Counted from the stretch's first letter, positions 17,979 through 26,705 are shown. The stretch is 64,000 nt of DNA from Carboxydocella sporoproducens DSM 16521 (GCF_900167165.1 NZ_FUXM01000003.1:80716-144715); one strand, 5' to 3'. Numbers and translations: made by a program. Notes: generated from the sequence alone by a model not told the origin.

Positions 17979-18833
17979 ATGGCTGACCATCCCAAATTGA
18001 GTGTGGATATCCTCACCCCTGATGCGGTTACCGAGAAGGCGGAGAGTATCGGGGTGAAAAAAGCCAAAAACAGCCTGCGCAGTACGGTGATGCTGGGGAT
18101 TCTGGCCGGAGCCTTTATCGCTCTGGCCGGGGAATTTTATACCATGGCGGTGTTTCAGGCGGAAACAGGATATAGTATTTCCCGGTTACTGGGCGGTCTG
18201 GCCTTTTCCCTGGGCCTGATTCTGGTGGTGATCACGGGAGCGGAGCTGTTCACCGGTAATACCCTCCTGGTCATCGCCTATATGACCCGCAAAATCACCC
18301 TCAGGGACCTGTTGCGCAACTGGGTGCTGGTCTATATCGGCAATTTCATCGGTGCCTTTGGGGTAGCTCTGCTGGTATATTATTCCCAGCAATATGCGGT
18401 GAAGGACCATTTCTTTGCGGTGGAGTCCCTGAAAATCGCCTTTGGCAAGCTGAAATATGATTTTCTCACCCAGGTGATCCGGGGTACCCTGGCCAATATG
18501 CTGGTGGTTCTGGCCGTCTGGTTGACCTATGCGGGCCGCACCCTGTCCGACAAACTGCTGGCCATCATCTTTCCCATTACCGCCTTTGTCGCCTCCGGCT
18601 TTGAACACAGTATCGCCAATATGTATTTCCTGCCTTTTGCCTGGCTGGTCAAACATGTACCGGCGGTACAATCTGCCTGGCAGGTGGCCGGGGCCCCGGG
18701 GGACCTGGCCAGCTTGACCTGGGCAACGATGTTCTGGAAGAACATTATTCCTGTTACCATTGGGAATATTATTGGCGGAGCCGTTTTTGTCGGACTGGCC
18801 TACTGGTTTGTTTATCTGTACAAGCGAGTATAG
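17979..18833 (+). CDS. focA: Formate/nitrite channel (FocA, FNT family)
   Basis: Membrane channel of 284 aa with six helices. The family segments LAGAFIALAGEFYTMA, ELFTGNTL and the GFEHSIANMYFLPFA motif are clear; the histidine in GFEHSIAN is the conserved pore residue. ATG 17979 follows GAGGAGGGAG. The formate dehydrogenase genes follow 17 nt downstream on the same strand, so formate is the likely substrate. Other FNT members move nitrite or hydrosulfide, but the operon argues against those. Confidence 0.92.
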   Translation: MADHPKLSVDILTPDAVTEKAESIGVKKAKNSLRSTVMLGILAGAFIALAGEFYTMAVFQAETGYSISRLLGGLAFSLGLILVVITGAELFTGNTLLVIAYMTRKITLRDLLRNWVLVYIGNFIGAFGVALLVYYSQQYAVKDHFFAVESLKIAFGKLKYDFLTQVIRGTLANMLVVLAVWLTYAGRTLSDKLLAIIFPITAFVASGFEHSIANMYFLPFAWLVKHVPAVQSAWQVAGAPGDLASLTWATMFWKNIIPVTIGNIIGGAVFVGLAYWFVYLYKRV

Positions 18834-18850
18834 TCGAGGAGGGAGCGAGT

Positions 18851-19336
18851 TTGGCAATACCGATCCCACAGGAAGACATCTCCAGGCTGATCGAAAAGTA
18901 CCGGGGCAGTGATGGGGGGCTAATCCCCCTTTTGCAGGAAGCTCAGGATCAGGTGGGGTATTTGCCCCGGGAGGTGCTGGAACAAATCGCAACCGGGCTG
19001 GGCCTGTCCCTGGCCAAGGTGCTGGGGGTAGCGACCTTTTACTCTCAGTTTCATCTGGAACCCCGGGGCAAAAATATCATTCGCATTTGTATGGGCACGG
19101 CCTGCCATGTGCGGGGGGCGCCGGCGGTGCTGGCGGCCCTGGAAAAGGAGCTGGGCATTAAACCGGGAGAAACCACGCCGGATTTGCAATTCACCCTGGA
19201 GTCAGTAGCCTGTATTGGGGCCTGTGGCCTGGCCCCGGTTATCACTGTCAATGATGATACCCACGGTAAGATGACTCCGGAAAAAGTAACGGAAGTGCTG
19301 GCCCAATACCGGCAACAGGAGGGAATGGAGCAGTGA
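18851..19336 (+). CDS. NuoE-like [2Fe-2S] subunit of NAD-dependent formate dehydrogenase
   Basis: Thioredoxin-like ferredoxin of 161 aa, related to complex I 24-kDa subunit and HydC/HylA. Cluster cysteines are in CMGTACHVRGA and CIGACGLAP. The TTG start follows GAGGAGGGAG. The last four bases overlap the start of the NuoF-like gene (GTGA), so the two subunits are coupled. Expected role: electron relay between the flavin subunit and the catalytic subunit in the cytoplasm. Confidence 0.9.
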   Translation: MAIPIPQEDISRLIEKYRGSDGGLIPLLQEAQDQVGYLPREVLEQIATGLGLSLAKVLGVATFYSQFHLEPRGKNIIRICMGTACHVRGAPAVLAALEKELGIKPGETTPDLQFTLESVACIGACGLAPVITVNDDTHGKMTPEKVTEVLAQYRQQEGMEQ

Positions 19337-20979
19337 AGAAAACCATTTTGATCTGTGGCGGAACGGGATGCGTTTCCTCCCGTTCCCGGCCGCTGTTTGC
19401 GGCTCTGAAACGGGAACTCATCGCCCGGGGGCTGGCGGATAAGTTTCAGTTGAAATTCACGGGCTGTCACGGCTTTTGCGAACAGGGCCCCCTGGTTTTA
19501 ATCGAACCCGATGATATTTTCTATTGCCAGGTCAAGCCCCAGCAGGCGCCAGACTTAGCAGCTGCCCTGCAGGCAGGGCGGGTGGCTGAAGAGTTGCTTT
19601 ATACCGTACCGGAAACGGGAGAGAAGGTTAAAACCCGCCATGAGGTACCTTTTTACCAGAAACAGCAACGATTGGTATTGGCCCGCTGTGGGCTGATCGA
19701 TCCGGAAAATATCGAAGATTATCTGGCCAGTGGGGGTTACCAGGCTCTGGCTAAAGCTCTTACTATGGCCCCCGAAGAGGTAATTGCCGAAATCAAAGCT
19801 TCTGGCCTCAGAGGCCGGGGTGGGGGCGGTTTTCCTACCGGAACCAAGTGGGAGATTACCCGGAATGCTCCTGGCACCAAAAAATATGTGGTTTGCAATG
19901 CTGATGAAGGAGACCCAGGGGCCTTTATGGACCGCAGCATCTGTGAAGGGGACCCTCATGCTGTTATTGAAGGCATGTTGATTGCCGGTTATGCCATTGG
20001 GGCTGACGAGGGGTATATATATATCCGGGCCGAATATCCCCTGGCTGTCAAACGTTTGGGGATTGCCCTGCAACAGGCTGAAGCTAAAGGTTATCTGGGG
20101 GAAAATATCCTGGGCAAAGGTTTCAATTTCCGCATTAAAATCAAACAGGGTGCCGGTGCCTTTGTTTGTGGGGAAGAAACAGCCCTGATTGAATCCATCC
20201 AGGGCAATCGGGGTATGCCCCGGCCCCGTCCGCCCTTTCCCGCCGTGAGCGGTCTCTGGGGCAAACCCACCAATGTCAATAATGTGGAGACATTTGCCAA
20301 TGTCCCCTTGATTATCAACCAGGGAGCGGCCCGCTACGCTGCCATTGGCACAGAAAAAAGCAAGGGCACCAAAGTTTTTGCCCTCACCGGCAAGGTTAAT
20401 AATACTGGTCTGGTGGAGGTGCCCATGGGCATTACCCTGCGGGAAATCATCTTCGATATCGGCGGCGGCATCAGGGGTGGCAAGAAATTCAAAGCCGTGC
20501 AAATCGGAGGGCCTTCCGGCGGATGTCTGACCGAAGAACATCTGAACCTGCCTATTGATTATGATTCTTTACTGGCGGCCGGGGCGATGATGGGCTCTGG
20601 CGGTCTGGTAGTGATGGATGAAACCACCTGCATGGTGGAACTGGCCCGTTTCTTCCTTTCCTTTACCAGAATGGAGTCCTGTGGCAAATGCACACCCTGC
20701 CGGGAAGGGACCACCCGTTTGCTGGAAATCCTGCAGCGACTGGTGGAAGGCAAAGGACAGGAAGGGGATCTGGAGCGGATCGAAAGCTTAAGCCGCAACA
20801 TTATTGATTCTTCCCTTTGCGGTTTGGGACAATCGGCGCCCAATCCCGTTCTCAGCACTCTCCGCTATTTCCGGGAGGAATATGAACTGCATATGCGCCG
20901 GCAGGATTGTCCGGCCGGAGTCTGTAAGCCCCTGGTGCGCATGCGGCAACGGGCCGCCAAATTACAGGCCCAGGCTTAA
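19333..20979 (+). CDS. NuoF-like FMN/NAD(H)-binding subunit of formate dehydrogenase
   Basis: A 548-residue flavoprotein. The N-terminal about 110 residues form a second thioredoxin-like [2Fe-2S] domain (ICGGTGCVSSRS, GCHGFCEQGP). The 51-kDa domain follows with GLRGRGGGGFPTGTKWE (NADH/FMN loop), CNADEGDPGAFMDR and the [4Fe-4S] motif ESCGKCTPCREGT. Unlike HydB-type bifurcating hydrogenase subunits it lacks a C-terminal double-cluster ferredoxin domain, ending after QDCPAGVCKPLV. GTG 19333 overlaps the preceding gene. Expected to pass electrons from formate to NAD+; bifurcation cannot be judged from sequence. Confidence 0.93.
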   Translation: MKKTILICGGTGCVSSRSRPLFAALKRELIARGLADKFQLKFTGCHGFCEQGPLVLIEPDDIFYCQVKPQQAPDLAAALQAGRVAEELLYTVPETGEKVKTRHEVPFYQKQQRLVLARCGLIDPENIEDYLASGGYQALAKALTMAPEEVIAEIKASGLRGRGGGGFPTGTKWEITRNAPGTKKYVVCNADEGDPGAFMDRSICEGDPHAVIEGMLIAGYAIGADEGYIYIRAEYPLAVKRLGIALQQAEAKGYLGENILGKGFNFRIKIKQGAGAFVCGEETALIESIQGNRGMPRPRPPFPAVSGLWGKPTNVNNVETFANVPLIINQGAARYAAIGTEKSKGTKVFALTGKVNNTGLVEVPMGITLREIIFDIGGGIRGGKKFKAVQIGGPSGGCLTEEHLNLPIDYDSLLAAGAMMGSGGLVVMDETTCMVELARFFLSFTRMESCGKCTPCREGTTRLLEILQRLVEGKGQEGDLERIESLSRNIIDSSLCGLGQSAPNPVLSTLRYFREEYELHMRRQDCPAGVCKPLVRMRQRAAKLQAQA

Positions 20980-20991
20980 GGAGGTGAAGCC

Positions 20992-23676
20992 ATGAATCAG
21001 ATACGTCTAAAAATCAATGGCCAGGAATATACGGTACCGAAAGAATGGACCATACTCAAGGCAGCCCAGAACAATGGCATTTTTATCCCCACTCTCTGCT
21101 ATGAAGAGGGGTTGCCTATTTTCGGCGGTTGCCGCCTTTGTGTGGTGGAAGTAAAAGGGGCCCGCAAACTGCTGGCCGCCTGCGCCACTCCGGTAGAAGA
21201 AGGGATGGAAATTCAAACCGAATCGGAGCGGGTAGTAGAGGCGCGCCGGGAAATTCTGCGCCTGCTCATTGCCAACCATGATTTGCGCTGTCTGACCTGT
21301 CCCCGCAATGGTGACTGCCGTTTGCAGGATTACTGTTATCGCTATCAGGTGGAGGATACTCCCTATAAGGACGGGGAAAAACAGGTCTTTCCTATTGATG
21401 ACACCAATCCCTTTTTCATCCGCGATTATGGTCGCTGTATTAAATGCGGCAAATGCGTTGCCATCTGCGCTGAGGTCAATGGTGCCCATGTCTATGATTT
21501 CATGGGCCGGGGCATTCAGACCAAGGTTACATCTGCCTATGATGACCCATTACAGGAAACCACCTGCACTGCCTGTGGCATGTGTGTCAACGTTTGCCCC
21601 GTAGCGGCTCTGGTGGAAAAATCCTCCCTCTGGCAGGGTCGTCACTGGGAAATCCGCAAAGTTCAGACTACCTGTTCCTATTGTGGAGTCGGTTGCCAGT
21701 TATTTTTGAAAGTCAGGGATAACCGGATTGTGGGAGTAACAGGGGACAAAGCCGGGCCCAACCAGGGCCATCTCTGCGCTAAAGGCCAGTTTGGCTGGGA
21801 TTATGTCCACTCACCAGACCGCCTGACGCGGCCTTTGCTGCGCAAAAACGGGGAACTGGTGCCGGTAAGCTGGGAGGAAGCCCTGGACTTTGCTGCCAGC
21901 AGCCTGCGGGACATTTTGCAGCGGCGGGGCGGCCAGGCTATCGCCGGGCTGGCTTCAGCTAAATGTACCAATGAGGAAAATTACCTTTTCCAGAAACTGA
22001 TGCGCACGGCGCTGAATACCAATCACATCGACCATTGCGCCCGCCTTTGACACAGCTCTACCGTTGCCGGTCTGGCAACAGCATTTGGCAGTGGCGCTAT
22101 GACCAACTCCATACATGACTTACTGGAAACCCAGGTTATGCTTTTGATCGGGGCCAACACCACTGAGGCCCATCCCGTTACCGGTTACCGCATCAAGCAG
22201 GCAGTGAAGCGGGGGGCCAAATTGATTGTGGCCGACCCGCGGCGCATCGAGCTGGTCCGCTATGCTGACCTCTGGCTCAGGCACCGGCCCGGTACGGATA
22301 TCGCCCTGCTCAACGGTCTGGCCTATGTGATTTTGCAGGAAAACCTCTGGGATCAGGCCTTTGTAGCTGAGCGCAGTGAAGGCTTTGAGGAATTCCGGCG
22401 CAAAGTGGAGGAATATCCGCCGGACCGGGTAGAGAAAATCACCGGCGTGCCGGCGGAACAAATCCGGGCTGCTGCCCGCCTTTATGGCCAGGCGGAACGG
22501 GCCTGCATCATCTATGCCATGGGCATCACCCAGCATACTTCCGGTACCCAGAATGTACTGGCTGTCGCCAACCTGGCCATCCTCACCGGCAATGTGGGCC
22601 GGCCCGGCACCGGTGTTTATCCCTTGCGGGGGCAAAACAATGTTCAGGGTGCCTGCGACATGGGAGCCCTGCCCAACTACTATCCCGGTTACCAGCTGGT
22701 GGAAGCGGAGGGAAACCGGCAGAAGTTTGAAACCATCTGGCGCACTGAGCTGCCGTCTACTCCGGGCCTGACCCTGACAGAGATGATGAATGCCGCTGCA
22801 AGGGGCGAGCTTGCAGCCATGTATATCATGGGTGAGAACCCCATGCTGGCTGACCCTGATGTCAACCATGTACGCAAGGCCATGGAAAACCTGGAGTTTT
22901 TGCTGGTGCAGGATATTTTCCTGACGGAAACGGCCCGGCTGGCCCATGTGGTTTTGCCTGCCGTAACTTTTGCTGAAAAAGATGGCACCTTCACCAATAC
23001 CGAACGGCGCATTCAGCGGGTGCGCCAGGCCATCACTCCTCCCGGGGAAGCCCGGCCGGACTGGCAGATTATCCTGGAGCTGGCCCGGCGGCTGGGCCAT
23101 GACTGGCATTATCCCAGGGGCCCGGAGCAGATTATGGAGGAAATCGCCCTGGTCAATCCCCTCTATGGCGGTATCACCTATGCCCGTCTGGAGAAAGGCG
23201 GCATCCAGTGGCCCTGTCCTACTCCCGGCCATCCCGGCACTCCTTACTTGCATGCGGAAAAATTCGCCCGCGGCAAAGGCCGCTTCCATGCCGTTGAGCA
23301 TATTCCGGCCGCAGAGGAACCCGATGCTGAGTATCCGCTTCTGCTCAATACCGGCCGCAATCTCTACCAGTTCCATACCGGTTCCATGACCCGGCGCACC
23401 CGGCTGGATCTGATCCGGCCTGAGGAGCTGATGCAGATTCATCCACAGGATGCAGACCGTTTTGGCATCAAGGATGGAGACCGGGTGGAAGTGACTTCCC
23501 GGCGCGGTAGGGTGGAAACCCGGGTGCAGGTAACCGATCTGGTGCCACCGGGCATGGTATTTCTCACTTTCCACTATCAGGAGACGCCAACCAATGTCCT
23601 GACCAATGCAGCTTTTGATCCGGTCTGCAAGATTCCGGAGTTGAAAATCAGTGCGGTGAAGATAAGGAAATTGTAA
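20992..23676 (+). CDS. fdhA: Formate dehydrogenase catalytic subunit, selenocysteine-containing, NuoG-like N-terminus
   Basis: One 894-residue selenoprotein read through an in-frame TGA at 22048-22050 (residue 353). Upstream of the TGA are a [2Fe-2S] domain (CYEEGLPIFGGCRLC), a His-Cys cluster segment, CIKCGKCVAIC and CTACGMCVNVCP clusters, and the start of the molybdopterin domain with CSYCGVGC and LCAKGQFGWD. The sequence around TGA reads DHCARL-U-HSSTVAGLA, the usual place of Sec in formate dehydrogenases, and the frame continues without a break to a typical FdhA C-terminus (NTGRNLYQFHTGSMTRR). A hairpin with loop GGTCT follows the TGA. ATG 20992 has AAGGAGGTGAA. It is third in the focA-nuoE-nuoF-like operon and cytoplasmic (no Tat signal). 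Confidence 0.95.
22048..22078 (+). promoter_or_regulatory. SECIS element of fdhA
   Basis: The TGA at 22048 is followed 13 nt later by stem TTGCC (22064-22068), loop GGTCT (22069-22073) and GGCAA (22074-22078). E. coli fdhF SECIS is known to present a GGUCU apical loop bound by SelB, and the spacing falls in the usual bacterial range. Confidence 0.85.
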
Positions 23677-23843
23677 GGCTCATAAACAACAGGTTCATCT
23701 GAGTCTGATCGCCACCGGAAGCTATAATCTGGTCGGCGTATTTTTTTAATCGCACTCACAGCAAAGGCAAAGAGACCGCCGATGGCCGAAATGGTGCCGA
23801 AAATAATGGACATAATGCCGACAAAACCTGCCCACCTATCCAT
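23677..23843 (-). pseudogene. Internally deleted copy of the DUF5362-like gene
   Basis: This stretch matches the intact gene at 24910-25275 at both ends. It has the same start region (WAGFVGIMSIIFGTISAIGG versus WVGFVGIMTVIFGVISAIAG) and the same downstream DNA (CTCATAAACAAC versus TTCATAAACAAC). About 50-60 nt in the middle are missing and the frame shifts, so the second membrane helix and the C-terminus are lost. It is wedged directly against the fdhA stop codon. The two copies flank the FmdE-like gene and the intron remnant. Confidence 0.8.
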
Positions 23844-23903
23844 CTTATTGCTAAATTTTAGCTACAGGTATATAATTTTTCTACAGAATGGAGGGAAGCT
23901 GTT

Positions 23904-24455
23904 ATGGACAGAACGAGAACGCCCTGGGAAAGATGTGTAGAGTTTCACGGCCATGAATGTCCTGGCCTGGCAGTGGGCTACCGGGTAGCGCAAATCGCCC
24001 TTAAAGAGCTGGGGGTAGAGCGAGCTCAGGATGAGGAGCTGGTAGCGATTGTGGAAAATGATGCCTGTGGGGTGGATGCTATTCAGGTATTAACGGGCTG
24101 TACGCTAGGTAAAGGAAATTTGCTTTACCGGGATTATGGCAAACAGGTTTATACTATAGGGAATAGGAAAAACAGGGAAGCAATCAGAATAGTGGTAAAG
24201 AGCGTCGGCTGGCGTCAGGAACTGGAAAAGCTGGGGCTTGACCGGGAGGGAAGAATCCGGTTTATACTGGAGCTACAGGAAGATGATTTTTGTACTGTGC
24301 AAAAAATTCCACTGGAATTTCCGGAGCGGGCCCGAATCTATAAGTCCTGGACCTGTGCGGAGTGCGGGGAATCAGTGATGGAAGCCCGACTCAGGGTAAA
24401 AGATGGTCAGTTTGTCTGCATTCCCTGTGCCGGGGAGTATAATCGTGGCTGGTAA
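23904..24455 (+). CDS. FmdE-family protein with C-terminal zinc ribbon
   Basis: A 183-residue cytoplasmic protein. The N-terminal FmdE domain has FHGHECPGLAVGYR (putative metal-binding His/Cys), VENDACGVDAIQ and GCTLGKGNL. The C-terminus is a CxxC...CxxC zinc ribbon (CAECGE, CIPCAG). FmdE proteins are named after formylmethanofuran dehydrogenase subunit E and often sit beside molybdo- or tungsto-enzyme genes. A role in cofactor or metal supply for the neighbouring formate dehydrogenase is an inference. ATG 23904 follows GGAGGG. A strong terminator follows, into which an intron inserted. Confidence 0.85.
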   Translation: MDRTRTPWERCVEFHGHECPGLAVGYRVAQIALKELGVERAQDEELVAIVENDACGVDAIQVLTGCTLGKGNLLYRDYGKQVYTIGNRKNREAIRIVVKSVGWRQELEKLGLDREGRIRFILELQEDDFCTVQKIPLEFPERARIYKSWTCAECGESVMEARLRVKDGQFVCIPCAGEYNRGW

Positions 24456-24473
24456 ATTTGTATAGTACATGAC

Positions 24474-24508
24474 AGGGAGAAGGCAAAAATTTGCCCTCCC
24501 TAATTTTT
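24474..24508 (+). terminator. Terminator after the FmdE-like gene, used as intron target
   Basis: Stem AGGGAG/CTCCCT (24474-24479 with 24496-24501) stacks on GGCAAA/TTTGCC with an AA bulge and a 2-nt loop, followed by ATTTTT. The group II intron begins at the next base, as expected for class C introns, which insert behind terminator hairpins. Confidence 0.85.
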
Positions 24509-24892
24509 GTGCGCCCGGCATGGGCGTTGTCTATAGGGTGAAAATCCCGAACGGCGAAGGTAGCAGTAGCCGTAGCTTAAGACAGGGTGTCCTCCGTGAG
24601 GTGGAATCTGAAGCAGTATTGACGTCAAACTGGTGAAGGGCCGAACACGAACCCTGGGCCTACCGGAGCGAGTAGTCCATATAATGTATAATGGCTAATG
24701 CCCGTAAAGGCTACTGGCGTATGTCTCGACAATTAAATAACGCCCTGAACAATGCCTACTGGCATAGTCAGGGCTTGAAGAGTTTAACTGAACGTTATCA
24801 TCGCATTCGTCAAGCTTGGTGAACCGCCGTATACCGAACGGTACATACGGTGGTGTGAGAGGACGGGGGTTAATCACCCCTTTCTACTCGAT
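24509..24892 (+). mobile_element. Degenerate group IIC intron with most of its reverse transcriptase deleted
   Basis: Begins with the group II 5' consensus GTGCG at 24509. Domain V is recognisable at 24823-24854: stem ACCGCCGTAT/ATACGGTGGT with AC bulge and GAAC tetraloop, carrying a CGC triad as in class C. Domain VI follows (GGGG/CCCC hairpin 24866-24880), ending near CTACTCGAT. Only about 180 nt of domain I and 43 codons of the maturase remain, so mobility is lost. It lies directly behind a terminator, the class C insertion site. The 3' boundary is uncertain by a few bases. Confidence 0.85.
24691..24822 (+). pseudogene. C-terminal remnant of group II intron reverse transcriptase/maturase
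   Basis: The frame from 24691 encodes ARKGYWRMSRQLNNALNN followed by a YWHSQGLKSL-ERY type ending. This is the usual C-terminal tail of group II intron reverse transcriptases. The polymerase and most of the maturase domain are absent. It ends 0-2 nt before domain V, as in intact elements. Confidence 0.75.
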
Positions 24893-24909
24893 TGATTTTT
24901 ATATTACTG

Positions 24910-25275
24910 CTAGAATGAATTGGGGCTCATCATGTTCATTGAGGCAACACCGGCAAATATTCCGAAGAAAATCGCCAGGGCTATCATAATCAAATTGATA
25001 ATGATTAATACTCCTTGAATTTTAAAGTAAGTATTAAGGTTCATAAACAACATGTTCAACTGAGTGGAATCGCCACCGGAAGTGATGATCTGGTCGGCAT
25101 ATTTTTTTGCACCGCGCAGTTTCAGTCCCAGTATTATCGTAATAATTCCAAGAATTGCACCTACGATAAAAGCAAAGAGACCAGCAATAGCTGAAATAAC
25201 GCCGAAAATAACAGTCATTATACCTACAAAACCTACCCACCTGCTGTGTTGAGATAAAATTTCCCTGTCAACCAA
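24910..25275 (-). CDS. Small membrane protein, DUF5362-like
   Basis: A 121-residue protein with two N-terminal hydrophobic helices (VGFVGIMTVIFGVISAIAGL and FIVGAILGIITIILGLKL). An amphipathic middle follows (ADQIITSGGDSTQLNMLFMN), then a third helix near the end. The layout resembles DUF5362 proteins, whose function is unknown. I take the TTG at 25275, with GGGGTGAT just upstream. A longer frame would run to 25587 through the cobalamin riboswitch and is not credible. A damaged copy lies at 23677-23843. Confidence 0.7.
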   Translation of the reverse strand: MVDREILSQHSRWVGFVGIMTVIFGVISAIAGLFAFIVGAILGIITIILGLKLRGAKKYADQIITSGGDSTQLNMLFMNLNTYFKIQGVLIIINLIMIALAIFFGIFAGVASMNMMSPNSF

Positions 25276-25386
25276 AATATCACCCCATTTACATTTTTTA
25301 TAATCAGATATATTCTCCCTTTGTTGACAAATTCCTCTTAAGTTCGCCAAAAATGGAAGAAAAATATAGGCCAGGACTGGTAGTAC

Positions 25387-25415
25387 TTGCATTTCCACTG
25401 AAACTGTGTTATGAT
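25387..25415 (+). promoter_or_regulatory. Candidate sigma-A promoter for the cobalamin riboswitch
   Basis: TTGCAT (25387-25392), 17-nt spacer, TATGAT (25410-25415) with an extended -10 TG two bases before. It lies about 15 nt upstream of the riboswitch. Confidence 0.55.
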
Positions 25416-25424
25416 AAACAAAAA

Positions 25425-25600
25425 CATAGCAGGAATGAGTGGTTCCGTATAAACGGAACTGAAAAGGGAAGTCAGTGCGAATCTGACGCGGTCCCGCCAC
25501 TGTGAAAGGGAGCGACCTCAATTTAGCCACTGGGTTAATCCGGGAAGGCTGAGGGAGCGATGATCTTAAGCCAGGAGACCTGCTCATTCCGTTGGTGACC
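25425..25600 (+). ncRNA. Cobalamin (B12) riboswitch
   Basis: The conserved elements appear in order: AACGGAACTGAAAAGGGAA, a GTGCGAATC segment, GCGGTCCCGCCACTGTGA, and the B12 box AGCCAGGAGACCTGC (25569-25583). They match the cobalamin riboswitch that senses adenosylcobalamin or related cobamides. A terminator hairpin follows at 25655, so control is probably by transcription termination. The next gene is a truncated EamA transporter. Confidence 0.95.
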
Positions 25601-25654
25601 TGAGCCTGCGCGGACAGGCAGGGGGAGTAAAGGCTTATTTCTGTGGGCCAATAG

Positions 25655-25686
25655 TCCTCTGCTTGTAAAGGCAGAGGATTTTATTT
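25655..25686 (+). terminator. Terminator of the cobalamin riboswitch platform
   Basis: An 8-bp perfect stem TCCTCTGC/GCAGAGGA with an 8-nt loop is followed by TTTTATTT. It lies about 70 nt after the B12 box. From here to 25840 only an AT-rich leader is seen, with GGAGGTGA before the next start. Confidence 0.85.
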
Positions 25687-25840
25687 ATTGCTATCCCATT
25701 ATCGTCTACCCAGGCGAGGTTATTATAGAGGGCGGAGTTGATCTGCCTTTTTCTTTTTTTGCTAATTAGACAGCAAAAAATTAGAAGCGCGACATTATTT
25801 TATAGTTTATAATTAACTCAAGCGATCTGGAGGTGATAAA

Positions 25841-26656
25841 ATGGATAAGCTCACGCCCGCTCAGATGTGGCAAGCCTGTGTCAAGAGCATGCTCTACGGC
25901 TGGACGAGGTTAGGTGGAGCGCCGAGACCCACAGTAGAACAATGGAAATATGCGGTGATTGTCGGCTCGCTTTTGCTTCTGGGCGGTAATGGCGGCGTGG
26001 TGTGGGGGGAACAGCAGGTGCCTTCCGGTATTGCTGCCTTGATTATCGCTACTGTACCCCTCTGGATGGCCTTAATAGCCTGGGCCACGGGGGCACGGCC
26101 ACGGCCGCAGCCCCTGGAATGGCTGGGCTTGATCCTCGGTTTCACTGGGATCCTCTGGCTAATTTCGCCTTCACTGGCCAGTGTTTCGGGGGCGATTAAC
26201 AGCTATTACTTAATTGTGGTGCTGGCGGCGATCTCCTGGGCCTGGGGCTCTATTTACTCCCGCAAGGCTAACTGGCCTGATTCGGCCTGGCTTGCCATTG
26301 GCATGCAAATGCTGGCCGGAGGGCTGGCCTGTCTGGGGGCAAGTATTTTGCTGGGAGAGGCGGGCCGGTTGGACCTGAATGAGGTTACGATGCAGTCCTG
26401 GCTGGCTTTTGGTTATCTGGTGCTGTTTGGTTCGCTAGTGGGTTATAGCGCCTACATCTGGTTGTTAAAAAATGCAGATCCCCTCTGGGTGTCAACCTAT
26501 GCCTATGTCAATCCGGTGGTAGCAGTATTGCTGGGCTGGTTCTGGGCCGGTGAGGAGCTGAATAGCAGCAAGCTGACTGGGGCCGTATTGGTACTGGCAG
26601 CGGTTGTGCTAATCAGCATTGAGAGGAACCGAAAGAAGACTGTAAAAAGTGTGTAA
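25841..26656 (+). CDS. EamA/YedA-like transporter, N-terminally truncated
   Basis: A 271-residue membrane protein of the drug/metabolite transporter superfamily. The second EamA repeat is complete (FGSLVGYSAYIWLLKNADPL, AYVNPVVAVLLGWFWAGEEL). The first repeat begins late: family members have one whole helix and part of the second ahead of the LYGWTRLGGAPRPT segment, where here a short hydrophilic stretch (MDKLTPAQMWQAC) stands instead. The upstream DNA carries no missing part in any frame. A GGAGGTGATAAAATG start signal is good, so it may still be expressed. Substrate unknown; B12-linked control is only suggested by position. Confidence 0.75.
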   Translation: MDKLTPAQMWQACVKSMLYGWTRLGGAPRPTVEQWKYAVIVGSLLLLGGNGGVVWGEQQVPSGIAALIIATVPLWMALIAWATGARPRPQPLEWLGLILGFTGILWLISPSLASVSGAINSYYLIVVLAAISWAWGSIYSRKANWPDSAWLAIGMQMLAGGLACLGASILLGEAGRLDLNEVTMQSWLAFGYLVLFGSLVGYSAYIWLLKNADPLWVSTYAYVNPVVAVLLGWFWAGEELNSSKLTGAVLVLAAVVLISIERNRKKTVKSV

Positions 26657-26672
26657 TTTGTGTAATTAATTT

Positions 26673-26705
26673 AGGGGGAGGACATGGTTCTGTCCCCCTT
26701 TTTTG
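26673..26705 (+). terminator. Terminator after the EamA gene
   Basis: Inverted repeat AGGGGGA...TCCCCCT (the arms also pair as GGACA/TGTCC) followed by six Ts. Confidence 0.85.

Noticed and set aside
22048..22050. TGA as a true nonsense mutation making fdhA a pseudogene
   Set aside because: It sits at the canonical Sec codon, a SECIS-like hairpin follows, and selD with its own Sec codon is in the same window.
22120..23574. 484-codon open frame on the minus strand opposite fdhA
   Set aside because: It mirrors the codon bias of the fdhA frame, has no ribosome site or recognisable domain, and the opposite strand encodes a clear formate dehydrogenase.
24509..24892. Reading the group II element as an intact mobile intron
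   Set aside because: Only 43 codons of the maturase and about 180 nt of the 5' domain remain.
24910..25587. Long version of the DUF5362-like gene starting at 25587
   Set aside because: It would translate the antisense of the cobalamin riboswitch; the homologous part begins near 25260 and the TTG at 25275 has a ribosome site.
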